Of a DNA stretch of 64,000 nucleotides, positions 38,475-48,090 are shown in pieces. The position numbers and the translations under genes are program-made. The DNA is from Nocardioides aromaticivorans (GTDB lineage: Bacteria > Actinomycetota > Actinomycetes > Propionibacteriales > Nocardioidaceae). The notes below the pieces were generated by a model that was not told the DNA's origin, did no database searches, and worked only from the letters and a program-made list of their open reading frames with translations. The stretch's first letter is position 1. Every line of letters starts with the position of its first letter. The stretch is from contig NZ_JACBZM010000001.1 of NCBI RefSeq assembly GCF_013408525.1, positions 2,170,001 to 2,234,000 on the forward strand, given 5' to 3'.

Positions 38475-39908
38475 ATGAAACTCACCTTCAACGTGCGTCG
38501 GCGAGTCGGGGTGGTCGCCACCGCCCTGCTGGTCCCGCTGGTCGGGGTGCCCGTGGCTTCGGTGCCGGGCGCTTCGGCGGACGAGGCCGCTCCCCTCACC
38601 GTCGAACAAGCGAGGACCAAGATCCTCGGACCGGGCTGGAACGACCCCAACACGGTTCGTGTCCGCTCCATCGGCAACACGACCCAGCTGTTCTCCTTCG
38701 GCGGCACCGTCCTGCTGTCGGACTCGACGATCGAGGATCAGCTGACCGACACCGGTGCCAACCGAAACACCAACGGCTACGTGAGCCTGGAGGACGTGAT
38801 CGCAGCAAAGCCTGTTGCGATCCTTCAGAACCACATCCACTTCGACCAGAACCACAACGCGGTTGCGCTGGCCGTCGACGGTGGCATCCCGCTGGTCACG
38901 GATCTGGGTGGCTGCCTCTTCACCAAGGTCACGGCGATCAAGCTCGGCAAGAACCCGGCCAAGCTGAAGTGCAACCTGCTGCGTGACGCCAAGGGCAAGC
39001 CGTTCTTCACCGGCGACTCCTGGGCCGGTGGCCTTCCCTACCTCGGGCAGGGCCTCGACCTCGGGCTCGAGGACCTGCTGGGCCCGGTTCTGGGCAGCCT
39101 GCCGCTGAACCTGCTGGGCCAGGACATCGACCTCACGGCGTTCCTGCGCTTCAACGACTTCGGCGACAACGCCTGGCCGGAGACCCCGATCCCCGGCCTC
39201 AAGGAGATCCGCGCAGTCCAGGTCAAGCACACGCCGTCCTTCATCGGCCGACCGCTGTATCCCGAGAGCCTGTCGGGTGCGCAGCTGAGCATCGACCAGA
39301 ACATCAAGGACATCCTCGAGGACTACGCGGGCAACCCGACCGCGATCGCGCAGAGCATCTACGAGCAGTACGCGCCGTTCGACCTCGAGGGCTCGAACGT
39401 CGCCTGGGTCCTGCGCTACAAGGACTTCAGCATCGTCCAGCACGGCTCGACCGGCGCCACCAACAACCTCGAGCCCGGTGCGAAGGAGATTCGCGAGGCA
39501 CTGGAGAAGATCGGTGACACGGACCGCGTGGACCTCGAGATCGGCGGTGTCGCGGAGATGACGTTTTTCACGGACGCCAACTACTTCGCCGACAACAAGG
39601 GCTACTCCAAGGCGATCGGCGCCAAGCGGTTCATGCCGACGCACCACTACAACTGGTACCCGCTGTGGCTCACCAACCCCGCGTCGAAGTACTGGCCGGG
39701 ACTCTCGAAGACCTTCGCCGACGGAAAGGCCGAGGCCGGCGAGGCGTTCCCTGACCTGTGCTTCCTGACCGAGGACAACTACGCCACGCTGTGGGACGTC
39801 AAGGTCAACACGTGGGCCGGCAACGCCAAGGGCGTCATGCAGCCGATGACCGGACCGGGCTGCTACACCGGGGGCCCCGTCGAGTTCTACGAGAACAAGT
39901 CAAGCTGA
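38475..39908 (+). CDS. Secreted metallo-beta-lactamase-like protein
   Basis: A 477-residue protein with a Sec signal peptide (VGVVATALLVPLVGVPVASVPGASA). QNHIHFDQNHNA (about 117-128) resembles the MBL motif HxHxDHxxN with Gln for the last His, preceded by IAAKPVAIL as in MBL folds, and MPTHHYNWYPLW near residue 390 could supply another metal ligand. Family assignment is tentative. An ATG 9 bases upstream is also possible. It is cotranscribed with the MHS transporter (50-base gap), suggesting an extracellular hydrolase that feeds it. Confidence 0.5.
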   Translation: MKLTFNVRRRVGVVATALLVPLVGVPVASVPGASADEAAPLTVEQARTKILGPGWNDPNTVRVRSIGNTTQLFSFGGTVLLSDSTIEDQLTDTGANRNTNGYVSLEDVIAAKPVAILQNHIHFDQNHNAVALAVDGGIPLVTDLGGCLFTKVTAIKLGKNPAKLKCNLLRDAKGKPFFTGDSWAGGLPYLGQGLDLGLEDLLGPVLGSLPLNLLGQDIDLTAFLRFNDFGDNAWPETPIPGLKEIRAVQVKHTPSFIGRPLYPESLSGAQLSIDQNIKDILEDYAGNPTAIAQSIYEQYAPFDLEGSNVAWVLRYKDFSIVQHGSTGATNNLEPGAKEIREALEKIGDTDRVDLEIGGVAEMTFFTDANYFADNKGYSKAIGAKRFMPTHHYNWYPLWLTNPASKYWPGLSKTFADGKAEAGEAFPDLCFLTEDNYATLWDVKVNTWAGNAKGVMQPMTGPGCYTGGPVEFYENKSS

Positions 39909-39936
39909 CGGTCTCATGTCCGAGGGGTCATTGGTG

Positions 39937-41103
39937 ATGAATTCCATGTCGACGAGTTCTGTTCGACCGTGGCATGTGGTCCGCCGTCTGGGGGGATCGG
40001 TGGCGGTGCTCGTCGTGGCACTCGCTCCGTTGCTGGTCCTCCCGGCAGCGCATGCCCACCGTGACCCCACCCTCGTCGTCCGGCTGACCGGGATCTCCCC
40101 GGCTCAGCCGGACGGCGTGGCCATCGAAGTCATCGACGACGAACTGACGTACTTCGTCCTCGGCAACGATTCGGTCGAGCCCGTCTATGCGCTGGATCCT
40201 GACGGCAAGCCGTACCTGGAGGTCTCGGCCGCCGGCGCGTTCGGCGACGTCGACTCACGCTACTTGCGGGCCTCTCCCAAGAACCGTGCCGGTGCGAAGG
40301 TCGTCGAGCGGCCGTGCTGCAAGGGTGACGGGACCTGGGTACGCCTCACTTCGAAGGCGTCGTGGATTTGGCCCGACCCTCGGCTCGATCCCGTCCTCCG
40401 CGACGACTCCAGGGACCAGGCGCGAGGTCTGGGTGCTCTTTCGTCCGAACCGCTTGCCAACTGGTCCGTCACCTTCCGCGGCGTGGACGGGGAGTTCGAG
40501 GTCAACGGCGTCGTCGAGCGGAAGCGGGTCGGGAAGGTCGTCACCTCGGTGACGGCCGCTCCCGCGGAACTCGATGTCGACATCATCGAGGCGCGGCCGC
40601 CGCAGATCCGGATCGGATCGGGAAAGCATGAGGTCGTGGTCCTCGATCGCGCCGGCCGACCGTACCTCCGTGTCTCTCCCAAGGGCGCCTTCGGTAGCCG
40701 GAGCAGCGAGGACTATCAAACGAACCTGAAGGCCCTCCTGTTGCCGGAGGACCGGGGAACGGGATGGGCTCGGGTGGCGGGAAGCGCACCCGGCTGGCTC
40801 ACCTGGGGTGAGCCGCGACTCGACTACAGCGCCAAGCTTCCCACTGCTTCGTCCGACGAACAGCAGTTGGTGATCAACCGGTGGCGGATTCCGATCGAGA
40901 TCGACGGGCGACAGGCCGAGATCGCCGGCCAGTCCGAGTGGTCTGCCGTCGATCCCCCGGTCCTCGATCCTCCCGTTGAGGGACCGGGCTTCTGGGCCGG
41001 CGACGCGCGAACGTACGCCGTGGCGGCCGGCCTGACCGTCGCTGTCGCGGCGGCCTACCGGGCAGCACGAATGAGGAGAAGGCGAAATGATGCAGAAGGC
41101 TAG
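39937..41103 (+). CDS. Secreted, C-terminally anchored beta-rich protein (envelope operon gene 1)
   Basis: A 388-residue protein with a signal peptide (VAVLVVALAPLLVLPAAHAH) and a C-terminal transmembrane helix (TYAVAAGLTVAVAAAYRAAR) followed by a basic stop. Two repeats of a similar beta domain are visible (GKPYLEVSAAGAFGDVDSRY and GRPYLRVSPKGAFGSRSSED). The start at 39937 follows GAGGGG by 9 bases; ATGs at 39916 and 39946 are alternatives. Its 3' end overlaps the next gene. Related operons with cupredoxin-like proteins are known in actinobacteria, but the function of this protein is not established. Confidence 0.6.
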   Translation: MNSMSTSSVRPWHVVRRLGGSVAVLVVALAPLLVLPAAHAHRDPTLVVRLTGISPAQPDGVAIEVIDDELTYFVLGNDSVEPVYALDPDGKPYLEVSAAGAFGDVDSRYLRASPKNRAGAKVVERPCCKGDGTWVRLTSKASWIWPDPRLDPVLRDDSRDQARGLGALSSEPLANWSVTFRGVDGEFEVNGVVERKRVGKVVTSVTAAPAELDVDIIEARPPQIRIGSGKHEVVVLDRAGRPYLRVSPKGAFGSRSSEDYQTNLKALLLPEDRGTGWARVAGSAPGWLTWGEPRLDYSAKLPTASSDEQQLVINRWRIPIEIDGRQAEIAGQSEWSAVDPPVLDPPVEGPGFWAGDARTYAVAAGLTVAVAAAYRAARMRRRRNDAEG

Positions 41104-41497
41104 GCGCACGGTTCGCTCGGCGACCGGACTCGTCGCAGTGGCGATCCTCGTCGGAGCCGGGTTGTCCGGTTGCGGCGGGGAGTCGAAGCAGGAGGCGAAA
41201 CCGACGATCACCGACCCCACCGAGCTGGTGGATGGCGCTGCCATCGAGTACAAGGCGAAGGAGTCGTTCGAGCCTCAGCGCCTGAAGGCGATCCAGGGAC
41301 AGTTCCTCTTCGTCGCCGTCGTGAGCGACACGACCGGTCAGCTCGACTTGGAGGGCGATGAGTCCGTCAAGCAAGCGGTCAAGCCGGGCAAGCTCGCGAC
41401 GGTTGTGGTCAACGCCGTCGAGACCGGTGAGTTCGACCTCACCCTTCGTCACGACGGTGAGAAGACGGTGCTGGCGACGGTCGAGGTCGCCGAATGA
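41087..41497 (+). CDS. Lipoprotein (envelope operon gene 2)
   Basis: A 136-residue protein with a lipoprotein signal and lipobox LSGC (VAVAILVGAGLSGCGGESKQ). The mature part is a small beta domain (QFLFVAVVSDTTGQLDLEGD, GKLATVVVNAVETGEFDLTL) that resembles the cupredoxin-like fold of the next protein but lacks its His residues. Overlaps genes on both sides, so translation is coupled. Confidence 0.6.
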   Translation: MMQKARRTVRSATGLVAVAILVGAGLSGCGGESKQEAKPTITDPTELVDGAAIEYKAKESFEPQRLKAIQGQFLFVAVVSDTTGQLDLEGDESVKQAVKPGKLATVVVNAVETGEFDLTLRHDGEKTVLATVEVAE

Positions 41498-41907
41498 ACG
41501 TCCCGGCCGTCCGGGCGCTCGGCGGATCGGTCTGGGCCGCGCTGTTGCTCGTCCTGACAGCGTGGGCGTGCTCGGTGGAAGACCCCGAGCCGGGGGCGGC
41601 AGCCACCGAGAACCACGCGGAGTCCGGCCACGGGACCGAGGCCGAGGGTCCCCAACGTTCGATCGAGGTGCGGAACGGCGAGGTGGTGGGGGGAGTGCAG
41701 CAACTCGAGGTCAGCCTGGGCGAGTCGGTGACGATCGAGGTCCTGTCGGACGAGGCGGACGAGATGCACGTCCACGGCTACGATCTCGCCGAGGACCTCG
41801 AGGCCGGAGAGCCCGGAGCTGTCACCTTCGACGCCGACATCCCCGGGGAGTTCGACGTCGAGCTGGAGGATCACCACCTCTCCCTGATCGTGCTTCGTGT
41901 GCGATGA
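41494..41907 (+). CDS. Cupredoxin-like lipoprotein (envelope operon gene 3)
   Basis: A 137-residue protein with a lipoprotein-type signal (VWAALLLVLTAWACSVEDPE; lipobox TAWAC). The mature part is cupredoxin-like: VSLGESVTIEVLSDEADEMHVHGYDL, then FDADIPGEFDVELEDHHLSL. Candidate metal ligands are M-H-V-H near residue 92 and the ELEDHH pair near 127. Known: such proteins bind copper or act as periplasmic metal relay domains. Overlap with the next gene is ATGA. Confidence 0.65.
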   Translation: MNVPAVRALGGSVWAALLLVLTAWACSVEDPEPGAAATENHAESGHGTEAEGPQRSIEVRNGEVVGGVQQLEVSLGESVTIEVLSDEADEMHVHGYDLAEDLEAGEPGAVTFDADIPGEFDVELEDHHLSLIVLRVR

Positions 41908-43250
41908 GAGCGCTGACCGAGGCCGTCAGCCGCGGCGAGATCCTCGCTCATGGAATCGGTGGGCGGTCGGACCTCCCGGTCGCGCCATGGCTTGCCACCT
42001 ACGCAGGTGTCGCGGTCGTCGCGGTGTCCTTCTTTGTCGCTACGGCGCTCTGGGCCAAACCGCGGTGGGAAGGCAGGCCGGGTGAGGCCCGCCTCGACGT
42101 GCTCGGACGAATCGTGGACTCAGCGCTCGCCCGAGCCTCGGCACGGACGCTGGGAGTCCTTCTTCTGGTTGGTTTCCTGGTCGTGGGGTGGATGGGGCCC
42201 GACGACCTCGGCCGGGCGAACCCCGCGCCGACGTGGTTCTACGCCTGGTTCTGGGTCGGACTCGTCCCGCTCTCTTTGTTGTTCGGCCCGGTCTGGAAGC
42301 GACTCAACCCGCTGCGCACCATCGCGTCCGCGGCCTCGATCCTGAACCCGGCACAGGTTCGTCTGCCTCAGGCCGTCGGGATGTGGCCCGCAGTGGTCGG
42401 CCTCGTCGCCTTTCTCTGGCTTGAGCTCGTGTACGACGGCGCCGCATCGCCGCGGACGGTTGCCTGGTTCGTGTTCTGGTACGCCGTGGTGCAGGTCGTT
42501 GCCGGCGTCGTGTTCGGACCGCGGTGGTTCGAGCGCGGTGACGGCTTCGAGGTCTACTCGACCATGGTGTCGCGAGCGTCGCCGTGGGGTCGCGACGCCC
42601 ACGGTCGCCTGGTACTGCGGAATCCGATGCGCGGTATTGCGGAGACGCCGGCCAGTCCGGCCCTGACGCCGGTCGTCGTGACGGTCCTCGGATCAACCGT
42701 CTTCGACGGGATCAGCCGGTCCAGTTGGTGGGCTGGCCGAATTGCCGACACCACTCGCGCCGAGTACCTGCTCGTCGGCACCGTCGGGCTGGCCGGTGCG
42801 ATCGCCGCGGTCGGCGCCACCTTCGGACTTGCCGTGGCGCTGACGCGTGGGTTCGTCGCTGCCGACCGTGCGAACGGGCGCGGAGTGGCGGCCCTCTTCG
42901 CGCCGTCGCTCATCCCGATTGCGATCGGCTACACGTTCGCCCACTACCTGTCCTTCGCCATCTTCCAGGGCCAGCAGGGCTACCTGCTGGCCAACGACCC
43001 GTTGGGTCGGGGATGGGACCTTCTCGGCCTCACCGGCAGGACGGTGGACTACACGATCGTGACGACCTCCCAGATCGCGTTCCTGCAGATCGCCGCGATC
43101 GTCGTCGGACACGTGGTCGCGGTCCTGTCGGCACACGACCGCTCGCTGGCTGTACTTCGGCGCGGTGACGGTATGCGGGGTCAGTACCCGCTGGTGCTGG
43201 TGATGATCGCCTACACCGGCGGCGGGATCGTCCTCCTGGCCGGAGGCTGA
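41904..43250 (+). CDS. Polytopic membrane protein (envelope operon gene 4)
   Basis: A 448-residue protein with about 10-12 predicted helices. MRALTEAVSRGEILAHGIGG is a cytoplasmic start followed by DLPVAPWLATYAGVAVVAVS. Histidines at SFHY-like positions (FAHYLSFAIFQGQQGYLL) lie in a late helix. I recognise it only as the membrane gene that recurrently follows cupredoxin-like genes in actinobacteria; no transport activity is established. It is the last gene of the operon and converges on pyruvate carboxylase. Confidence 0.6.
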   Translation: MRALTEAVSRGEILAHGIGGRSDLPVAPWLATYAGVAVVAVSFFVATALWAKPRWEGRPGEARLDVLGRIVDSALARASARTLGVLLLVGFLVVGWMGPDDLGRANPAPTWFYAWFWVGLVPLSLLFGPVWKRLNPLRTIASAASILNPAQVRLPQAVGMWPAVVGLVAFLWLELVYDGAASPRTVAWFVFWYAVVQVVAGVVFGPRWFERGDGFEVYSTMVSRASPWGRDAHGRLVLRNPMRGIAETPASPALTPVVVTVLGSTVFDGISRSSWWAGRIADTTRAEYLLVGTVGLAGAIAAVGATFGLAVALTRGFVAADRANGRGVAALFAPSLIPIAIGYTFAHYLSFAIFQGQQGYLLANDPLGRGWDLLGLTGRTVDYTIVTTSQIAFLQIAAIVVGHVVAVLSAHDRSLAVLRRGDGMRGQYPLVLVMIAYTGGGIVLLAGG

Positions 43251-43265
43251 TCCCGCCCGCGGGGC

Positions 43266-46200
43266 TCAGCCGAGCACGGCGACCAGGTCCTGCCCCTCGA
43301 CGGCCCGGGTGCCGGTGATGACCGTACGGACGACGGTTCCGGCGTGGGGCGCGGTGATGGCCGCCTCCATCTTCATCGCCTCGATGGTCGCCAGACGGTC
43401 GCCGGACTCGACCTGGTCACCCTCGGTGACCACGACGGTGACCACACCCTGGAACGGCGCCGCAATCTGGCGTGGATCGCTCAGGTCGGCCTTCTCTGCG
43501 GCGCCCAGGTCCACCGCGATACTGCGGTCGCGTGCACTCACTGGCCGCAGCTGGCCGTTCAGCCGGCACATGACGGTGCGGTAGCCGCGTTCGTCGGGGG
43601 CCCCGATGGCTTCCAGCTCGACCAAGAGGCGCCGTCCGTCACCCAGGTCGACGGCGTGCTCGGCTCCCGGTTGAAGGCCGTAGAGGTACTCGAGGGTGGG
43701 CACGACCGACACGTCCCCGTGGGCGGCGCGGGTTGCCAGGAAGTCGGCCGTCGGCCCCGGGAACAGCAGTGTGTTGAGCGTCGCGCGGCGGTCGCTGGCC
43801 AGTCCCTTGACCTGGGCGTCGGTCAGGTCTGCCGCAAGCGGCGCGCAACTCTTACCGGCCAGCGCCTTCGAGCGGAACGGCTCGGGCCAGCCGCCGGGCG
43901 GGTCGCCGAGCTCGCCGTTGAGGAAGCCGATGACGGAGTCGGGGATGTCGAAGCGGCCGGGCTCGGCCTCGAACGCGGCCGGGTCGGCGCCGGCGGCGAC
44001 GAGCGAGAGGGCGAGGTCGCCGATCACCTTGGACGACGGGGTCACCTTCGGGACGTTGCCGAGGATCCGGTTGGCGGCGGCGTACATGTCCTCGACCTGC
44101 TCGAACTTCTCGCCGAGGCCGAGCGCGATCGCCTGCTGGCGCAGGTTGGAGAGCTGGCCGCCGGGGATCTCGTGGGTGTAGACGCGCCCGGTGGGCGCGG
44201 GCAGGCCGGACTCGAACGGCGCGTAGAGCCGGCGGGTCGCCTCCCAGTAGGGCTCGAGCGCGTTGACGCCGTCCAGCGACAGGCCGGTCTCGCGCGCGGA
44301 GTGGTCGGTGGTCGCGACGAGCGCGGACAGGGCCGGCTGCGACGTCGTGCCGGACATCGAGGCGCAGGCCGCGTCCACGGCGTCCACGCCCGCGTCGATC
44401 GCGGCGAGGAGGGTGGCGAGCTGTCCGCCGGGGGTGTCGTGGGTGTGCAGGTGCACCGGCAGGTCGAAGCGCTCGCGCAGCGCCGTGACCAGCGTGCGCG
44501 CGGCGGGGGCGCGGAGCAGGCCGGCCATGTCCTTGATCGCCAGCACGTGGGCGCCGGCGTCGACGATCTGCTCGGCCAGGCGCAGGTAGTAGTCGAGCGT
44601 GTAGAGCTTCTCTCCGGGTGAGGACAGGTCGCCGGTGTAGCAGAGCGCGACCTCGGCGACGGTCGTGCCGGTCTCGCGGACGGCGTCGATCGCGGGCCGC
44701 ATCTGGTCGACGTCGTTGAGGGCGTCGAAGATCCGGAAGACGTCGATGCCGGTGGCGGCGGCCTCCTCGACGAAGGCCTGCGTCACCGCCGTCGGGTACG
44801 GCGTGTAGCCGACCGTGTTGCGCCCGCGGAGCAGCATCTGCAGGCAGATGTTGGGCACGGCCTCGCGCAGCGCGGCGAGCCGCTCCCACGGGTCCTCGGC
44901 GAGGAAGCGGAGCGCGACGTCGTACGTCGCTCCGCCCCAGGCCTCCAGCGACCACAGCTGCGGGGTGAGCCGGGCGACGTGGCCGGCGACGCCGAGCAGG
45001 TCGATGGTGCGCACCCGGGTCGCGAGCAGGGACTGGTGGGCGTCGCGGAAGGTGGTGTCGGTGACCGCGACGCCGGTGCGGGCGCGCAGCTCGGCCGCGA
45101 AGGCGTCCGGGCCCACGGCGAGCAGCTGCTGGCGGGAGCCGTCCGGCACGGGGAGCGACCGGTCGAGCACCGGGAGCTTCTGCCCGGGACGCAGGGCGAC
45201 GGGGGCTTCGCCATACGGCTTGTTGACGGTCACATCGGCCAGGAAGTCCAACAGCCGAGCGCCGCGATCGCCGGCAGCGCGCGTCGCGAGCAGCTCGGGC
45301 CGGCGTTCGATGAAGGACGTCGTGATTGACCCGTCCAGGAACGGCTGGTCGCCCAGAAGTGCCGTCACGAAGGGAATGTTGGTCTCCACTCCACGGATCT
45401 TGAACTCGCCGAGCGCCCGACGTGCTCGGCGGACGGCGTCCGGGAAGGACCCTCCGCGGCACGTGAGCTTGGCGAGCATCGAGTCGAAGTGGGGAGACAC
45501 GTCTGCACCGGCGTGCACCGTGCCCGCGTCGACCCGGACGCCCGGGCCGCCGGGCGCGCGGAATCCGGTGATCTTGCCGATGTCGGGGCGGAAGCCGTTG
45601 GCGGGGTCCTCGGTGGTGATCCGGCACTGCAGCGCAGCTCCACGCAGACGGATGGCCTTCTGGTTCAGCCCCAGGTCGGCGAGGGTCTCGCCGGCGGCGA
45701 TCCGCATCTGCGACTGCACGAGGTCGACGTCGGTGACCTCCTCGGTGACCGTGTGCTCGACCTGGATGCGGGGGTTCATCTCGATGAAGACGTAGTTGCC
45801 GGCCGGGTCGAGCAGGAACTCCACCGTGCCGGCGTTCTTGTAGCCGATCTCGCGCGCGAAGCGCACCGCGTCGGCGCACATCCGGTCCCGGATCTCCGGG
45901 TCCAGGTTGGGCGCGGGGGCGATCTCCACGACCTTCTGGTGGCGCCGCTGGACGGAGCAGTCGCGCTCGTAGAGGTGGATCGTGCCCTCGTCCGTGCCGG
46001 TGCCGTCGGCGAGGACCTGCACCTCGATGTGGCGCGGGTCGACGACGGCCTGCTCGATGAACACGGTCGGGTCGCCGAAGGCGGCCTCCGCCTCGCGCAT
46101 GCAGGTCTCGATCGCCTCGCGCAGCTGCTCACGGTCGTCGACGCGACGCATGCCGCGGCCGCCGCCACCGGCGACGGCCTTGACGAAGAGCGGAGCCGGG

Positions 46201-46652
46201 ATCGCCTCGGCGTCCGCCACGAGGGCGTCGACGTCGGTCGACGGGTCGACGCTCTGCAGGGTCGGTACGCCGGCCGCCTTGGCCGCCGCGATCGCGCGCG
46301 CCTTGTTGCCGGTCAGTTCCAGCACGGTCGAGTCGGGCCCGATGAAGGTGATGCCGGCCTCGGCGCAGGCCTCGGCGAGCGCGGGGTTCTCCGACAGGAA
46401 GCCGTAGCCCGGGTAGATCGCGTCCGCCCCGCAGGCCACCGCCGTCGCGACGATGGCCTCCGGGTCGAGGTAGGCCCGCACCGGGTGCCCCCGCTCACCG
46501 ATCTCGTAGGCCTCGTCGGCCTTGAACCGGTGCTCGGACCACCGGTCCTCGTAGGGAAAGACGGCGACCGTCTTGGCGCCGACCTCCCATGCGGCACGGA
46601 AGGCACGGATGGCGATCTCGCCACGGTTGGCGACAAGGATCTTGTTGAACAT
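43266..46652 (-). CDS. pyc: Pyruvate carboxylase
   Basis: A 1128-residue single-chain enzyme making oxaloacetate from pyruvate, bicarbonate and ATP. Domains: biotin carboxylase (1 to about 450; KILVANRGEIAIR, AVAGGGGRGMRRV, FIEMNPRIQVEHTVTEEVT), carboxyltransferase (about 530-830; DTTFRDAHQSLLATR, LQMLLRGRNTVGY, HLHTHDTPGG), and a C-terminal biotin carrier with EAMKME, biotin-Lys about K1094. The start at 46652 has AGGAG eight bases upstream; an ATG 27 bases earlier does not. It refills the TCA cycle, here next to alanine dehydrogenase, which produces pyruvate. It is 114 bases downstream of ald on the same strand. Confidence 0.95.
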   Translation of the reverse strand: MFNKILVANRGEIAIRAFRAAWEVGAKTVAVFPYEDRWSEHRFKADEAYEIGERGHPVRAYLDPEAIVATAVACGADAIYPGYGFLSENPALAEACAEAGITFIGPDSTVLELTGNKARAIAAAKAAGVPTLQSVDPSTDVDALVADAEAIPAPLFVKAVAGGGGRGMRRVDDREQLREAIETCMREAEAAFGDPTVFIEQAVVDPRHIEVQVLADGTGTDEGTIHLYERDCSVQRRHQKVVEIAPAPNLDPEIRDRMCADAVRFAREIGYKNAGTVEFLLDPAGNYVFIEMNPRIQVEHTVTEEVTDVDLVQSQMRIAAGETLADLGLNQKAIRLRGAALQCRITTEDPANGFRPDIGKITGFRAPGGPGVRVDAGTVHAGADVSPHFDSMLAKLTCRGGSFPDAVRRARRALGEFKIRGVETNIPFVTALLGDQPFLDGSITTSFIERRPELLATRAAGDRGARLLDFLADVTVNKPYGEAPVALRPGQKLPVLDRSLPVPDGSRQQLLAVGPDAFAAELRARTGVAVTDTTFRDAHQSLLATRVRTIDLLGVAGHVARLTPQLWSLEAWGGATYDVALRFLAEDPWERLAALREAVPNICLQMLLRGRNTVGYTPYPTAVTQAFVEEAAATGIDVFRIFDALNDVDQMRPAIDAVRETGTTVAEVALCYTGDLSSPGEKLYTLDYYLRLAEQIVDAGAHVLAIKDMAGLLRAPAARTLVTALRERFDLPVHLHTHDTPGGQLATLLAAIDAGVDAVDAACASMSGTTSQPALSALVATTDHSARETGLSLDGVNALEPYWEATRRLYAPFESGLPAPTGRVYTHEIPGGQLSNLRQQAIALGLGEKFEQVEDMYAAANRILGNVPKVTPSSKVIGDLALSLVAAGADPAAFEAEPGRFDIPDSVIGFLNGELGDPPGGWPEPFRSKALAGKSCAPLAADLTDAQVKGLASDRRATLNTLLFPGPTADFLATRAAHGDVSVVPTLEYLYGLQPGAEHAVDLGDGRRLLVELEAIGAPDERGYRTVMCRLNGQLRPVSARDRSIAVDLGAAEKADLSDPRQIAAPFQGVVTVVVTEGDQVESGDRLATIEAMKMEAAITAPHAGTVVRTVITGTRAVEGQDLVAVLG

Positions 46653-46766
46653 GACACTCCTGAGCTGTGCGGCGGGCATGCAGAAGCGGCGCCGACGCGG
46701 CCCGTGACTGGAAGGGTGGCCGCGCCGGCGCCGCGAAGGCGTCGGCTGGGAGCTGACGCCGGCGAC

Positions 46767-47882
46767 TCAGGCCAGAACCGAGTCGAGCTCAGTCGCCTCG
46801 ATGCCGACGGCCTCGGCGACCGGCTTGTTGGTCAGCTGCGCCGCGTGGGTGTTGAGGCCGAGTGCGAGGCTGCGGTCGTCGCGGCACGCCTGCGCCCAAC
46901 CCTTGTCTGCGAGAGCGACCGTGTAGGGGAGGGTGGCGTTCGTGAGCGCGTAGGTCGACGTGTTCGGCACCGCTCCGGGCATGTTCGCCACGCAGTAGAA
47001 CGTCGAGTTGTGCACCTGGTACGTCGGATCGGCGTGCGTGGTCGCGTGGCTGTCCTCGAAGCAACCACCCTGGTCGATCGCGATGTCGACGAGCACGGAG
47101 CCGGGCTTCATCTGCGCGACGAGGTCGTTCGAGATGAGCTTGGGCGCGGCGGCGCCGGGGATGAGCACGGCGCCGATCACGAGGTCGGCCTGCTTGACCT
47201 GCTGCTCGAGGGTCAGCCTCGACGACGCGAGGCCGTGGACGCGGTTGTTGTAGCGCCAGAACGACATCCGCAGCTTGTCGAGGTCGGTGTCGAGGAGGGT
47301 GACGTCGGCACCCATGCCGAGCGCGATGTTCGCGGCGTTCTGGCCCGAGACACCGGCGCCGATGATGACGACCTTGGCGTTCGCGACACCGCCGACGCCG
47401 CCCATCAGGACGCCCCGGCCGCCCTGGGCCTTCATCAGCGCGTGCGCGCCGACCTGGGGCGCGAGGCAGCCGGCGACCTCGGACATCGGGTAGAGCAGCG
47501 GCAGGGCACCCGAGGGCAGCTGCACGGTCTCGTAGGCGATGCCGGTGACCTTGCGGGCGAGCAGCTCCTCGGTGAGCGGCTTGTCGGCGGCGAGGTGGAG
47601 GTAGGTGAAGAGGGTCTGACCCTCCTGCATCCGCGCGTACTCCTCCGCGATGGGCTCCTTCACCTTCAGGACCATCTCCGCCGACCCCCATACGTCGTCG
47701 GCATTGTCGAGGATCTTGGCGCCGGCTCCGACGTACTCGGCGTCAGTGATCGAGGAGCCGACACCGGCTCCCGCCTCGATCACGACGTCGTGCCCCCGCG
47801 AGACCAGCTCGTGCACGCCGACCGGCGTGATGGCCACCCGGTACTCGTGGTTCTTGACTTCCTTGGGTACGCCGATCCGCAT
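46767..47882 (-). CDS. ald: Alanine dehydrogenase
   Basis: A 371-residue NAD-dependent enzyme interconverting alanine with pyruvate and ammonia. It begins MRIGVPKEVKNHEYRVAITP, shows EAGAGVGSSITDAEYVGAGA, the substrate-site KEPIAEEY, TYLHLAADKPLTEELL, the Rossmann motif VIIGAGVSGQNAANIALGMG and the C-terminal GAVPNTSTYALTNATLPY. Length is the family norm. It feeds pyruvate to pyc. Together with the class III aminotransferase (54707) it could close an alanine/pyruvate nitrogen cycle, releasing the amino group as ammonia. It is divergent from the APC permease. Confidence 0.95.
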   Translation of the reverse strand: MRIGVPKEVKNHEYRVAITPVGVHELVSRGHDVVIEAGAGVGSSITDAEYVGAGAKILDNADDVWGSAEMVLKVKEPIAEEYARMQEGQTLFTYLHLAADKPLTEELLARKVTGIAYETVQLPSGALPLLYPMSEVAGCLAPQVGAHALMKAQGGRGVLMGGVGGVANAKVVIIGAGVSGQNAANIALGMGADVTLLDTDLDKLRMSFWRYNNRVHGLASSRLTLEQQVKQADLVIGAVLIPGAAAPKLISNDLVAQMKPGSVLVDIAIDQGGCFEDSHATTHADPTYQVHNSTFYCVANMPGAVPNTSTYALTNATLPYTVALADKGWAQACRDDRSLALGLNTHAAQLTNKPVAEAVGIEATELDSVLA

Positions 47883-48090
47883 GATTCCTCCATCTAGGGC
47901 GTGAGTTTGCGCGGTTCAGTGTGGGTCGCACCCACCCGCACCCGGACAGTCCAGCGACGCACACACATGCGCCTCGATGTGTTCCGTGCGGCTATACGTG
48001 GCGTGGCTCACGCGGCCTAGTTTCAGCGAGTCCGAACACCGGCTCGTCCCATCGGGGTGACGCGCCCGACCATCCGAGGAGGATGTCCAG
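47883..48090. promoter_or_regulatory. Divergent control region ald / APC permease
   Basis: GTGGGT-CGC-ACCCAC (47921-47935) is an inverted repeat about 45 bases upstream of ald, and CGTG...CACG half sites lie near 47998-48014. An AldR/Lrp-type regulator would be expected here from known ald control; no regulator gene is adjacent. AGGAGG precedes the permease ATG. Confidence 0.35.
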
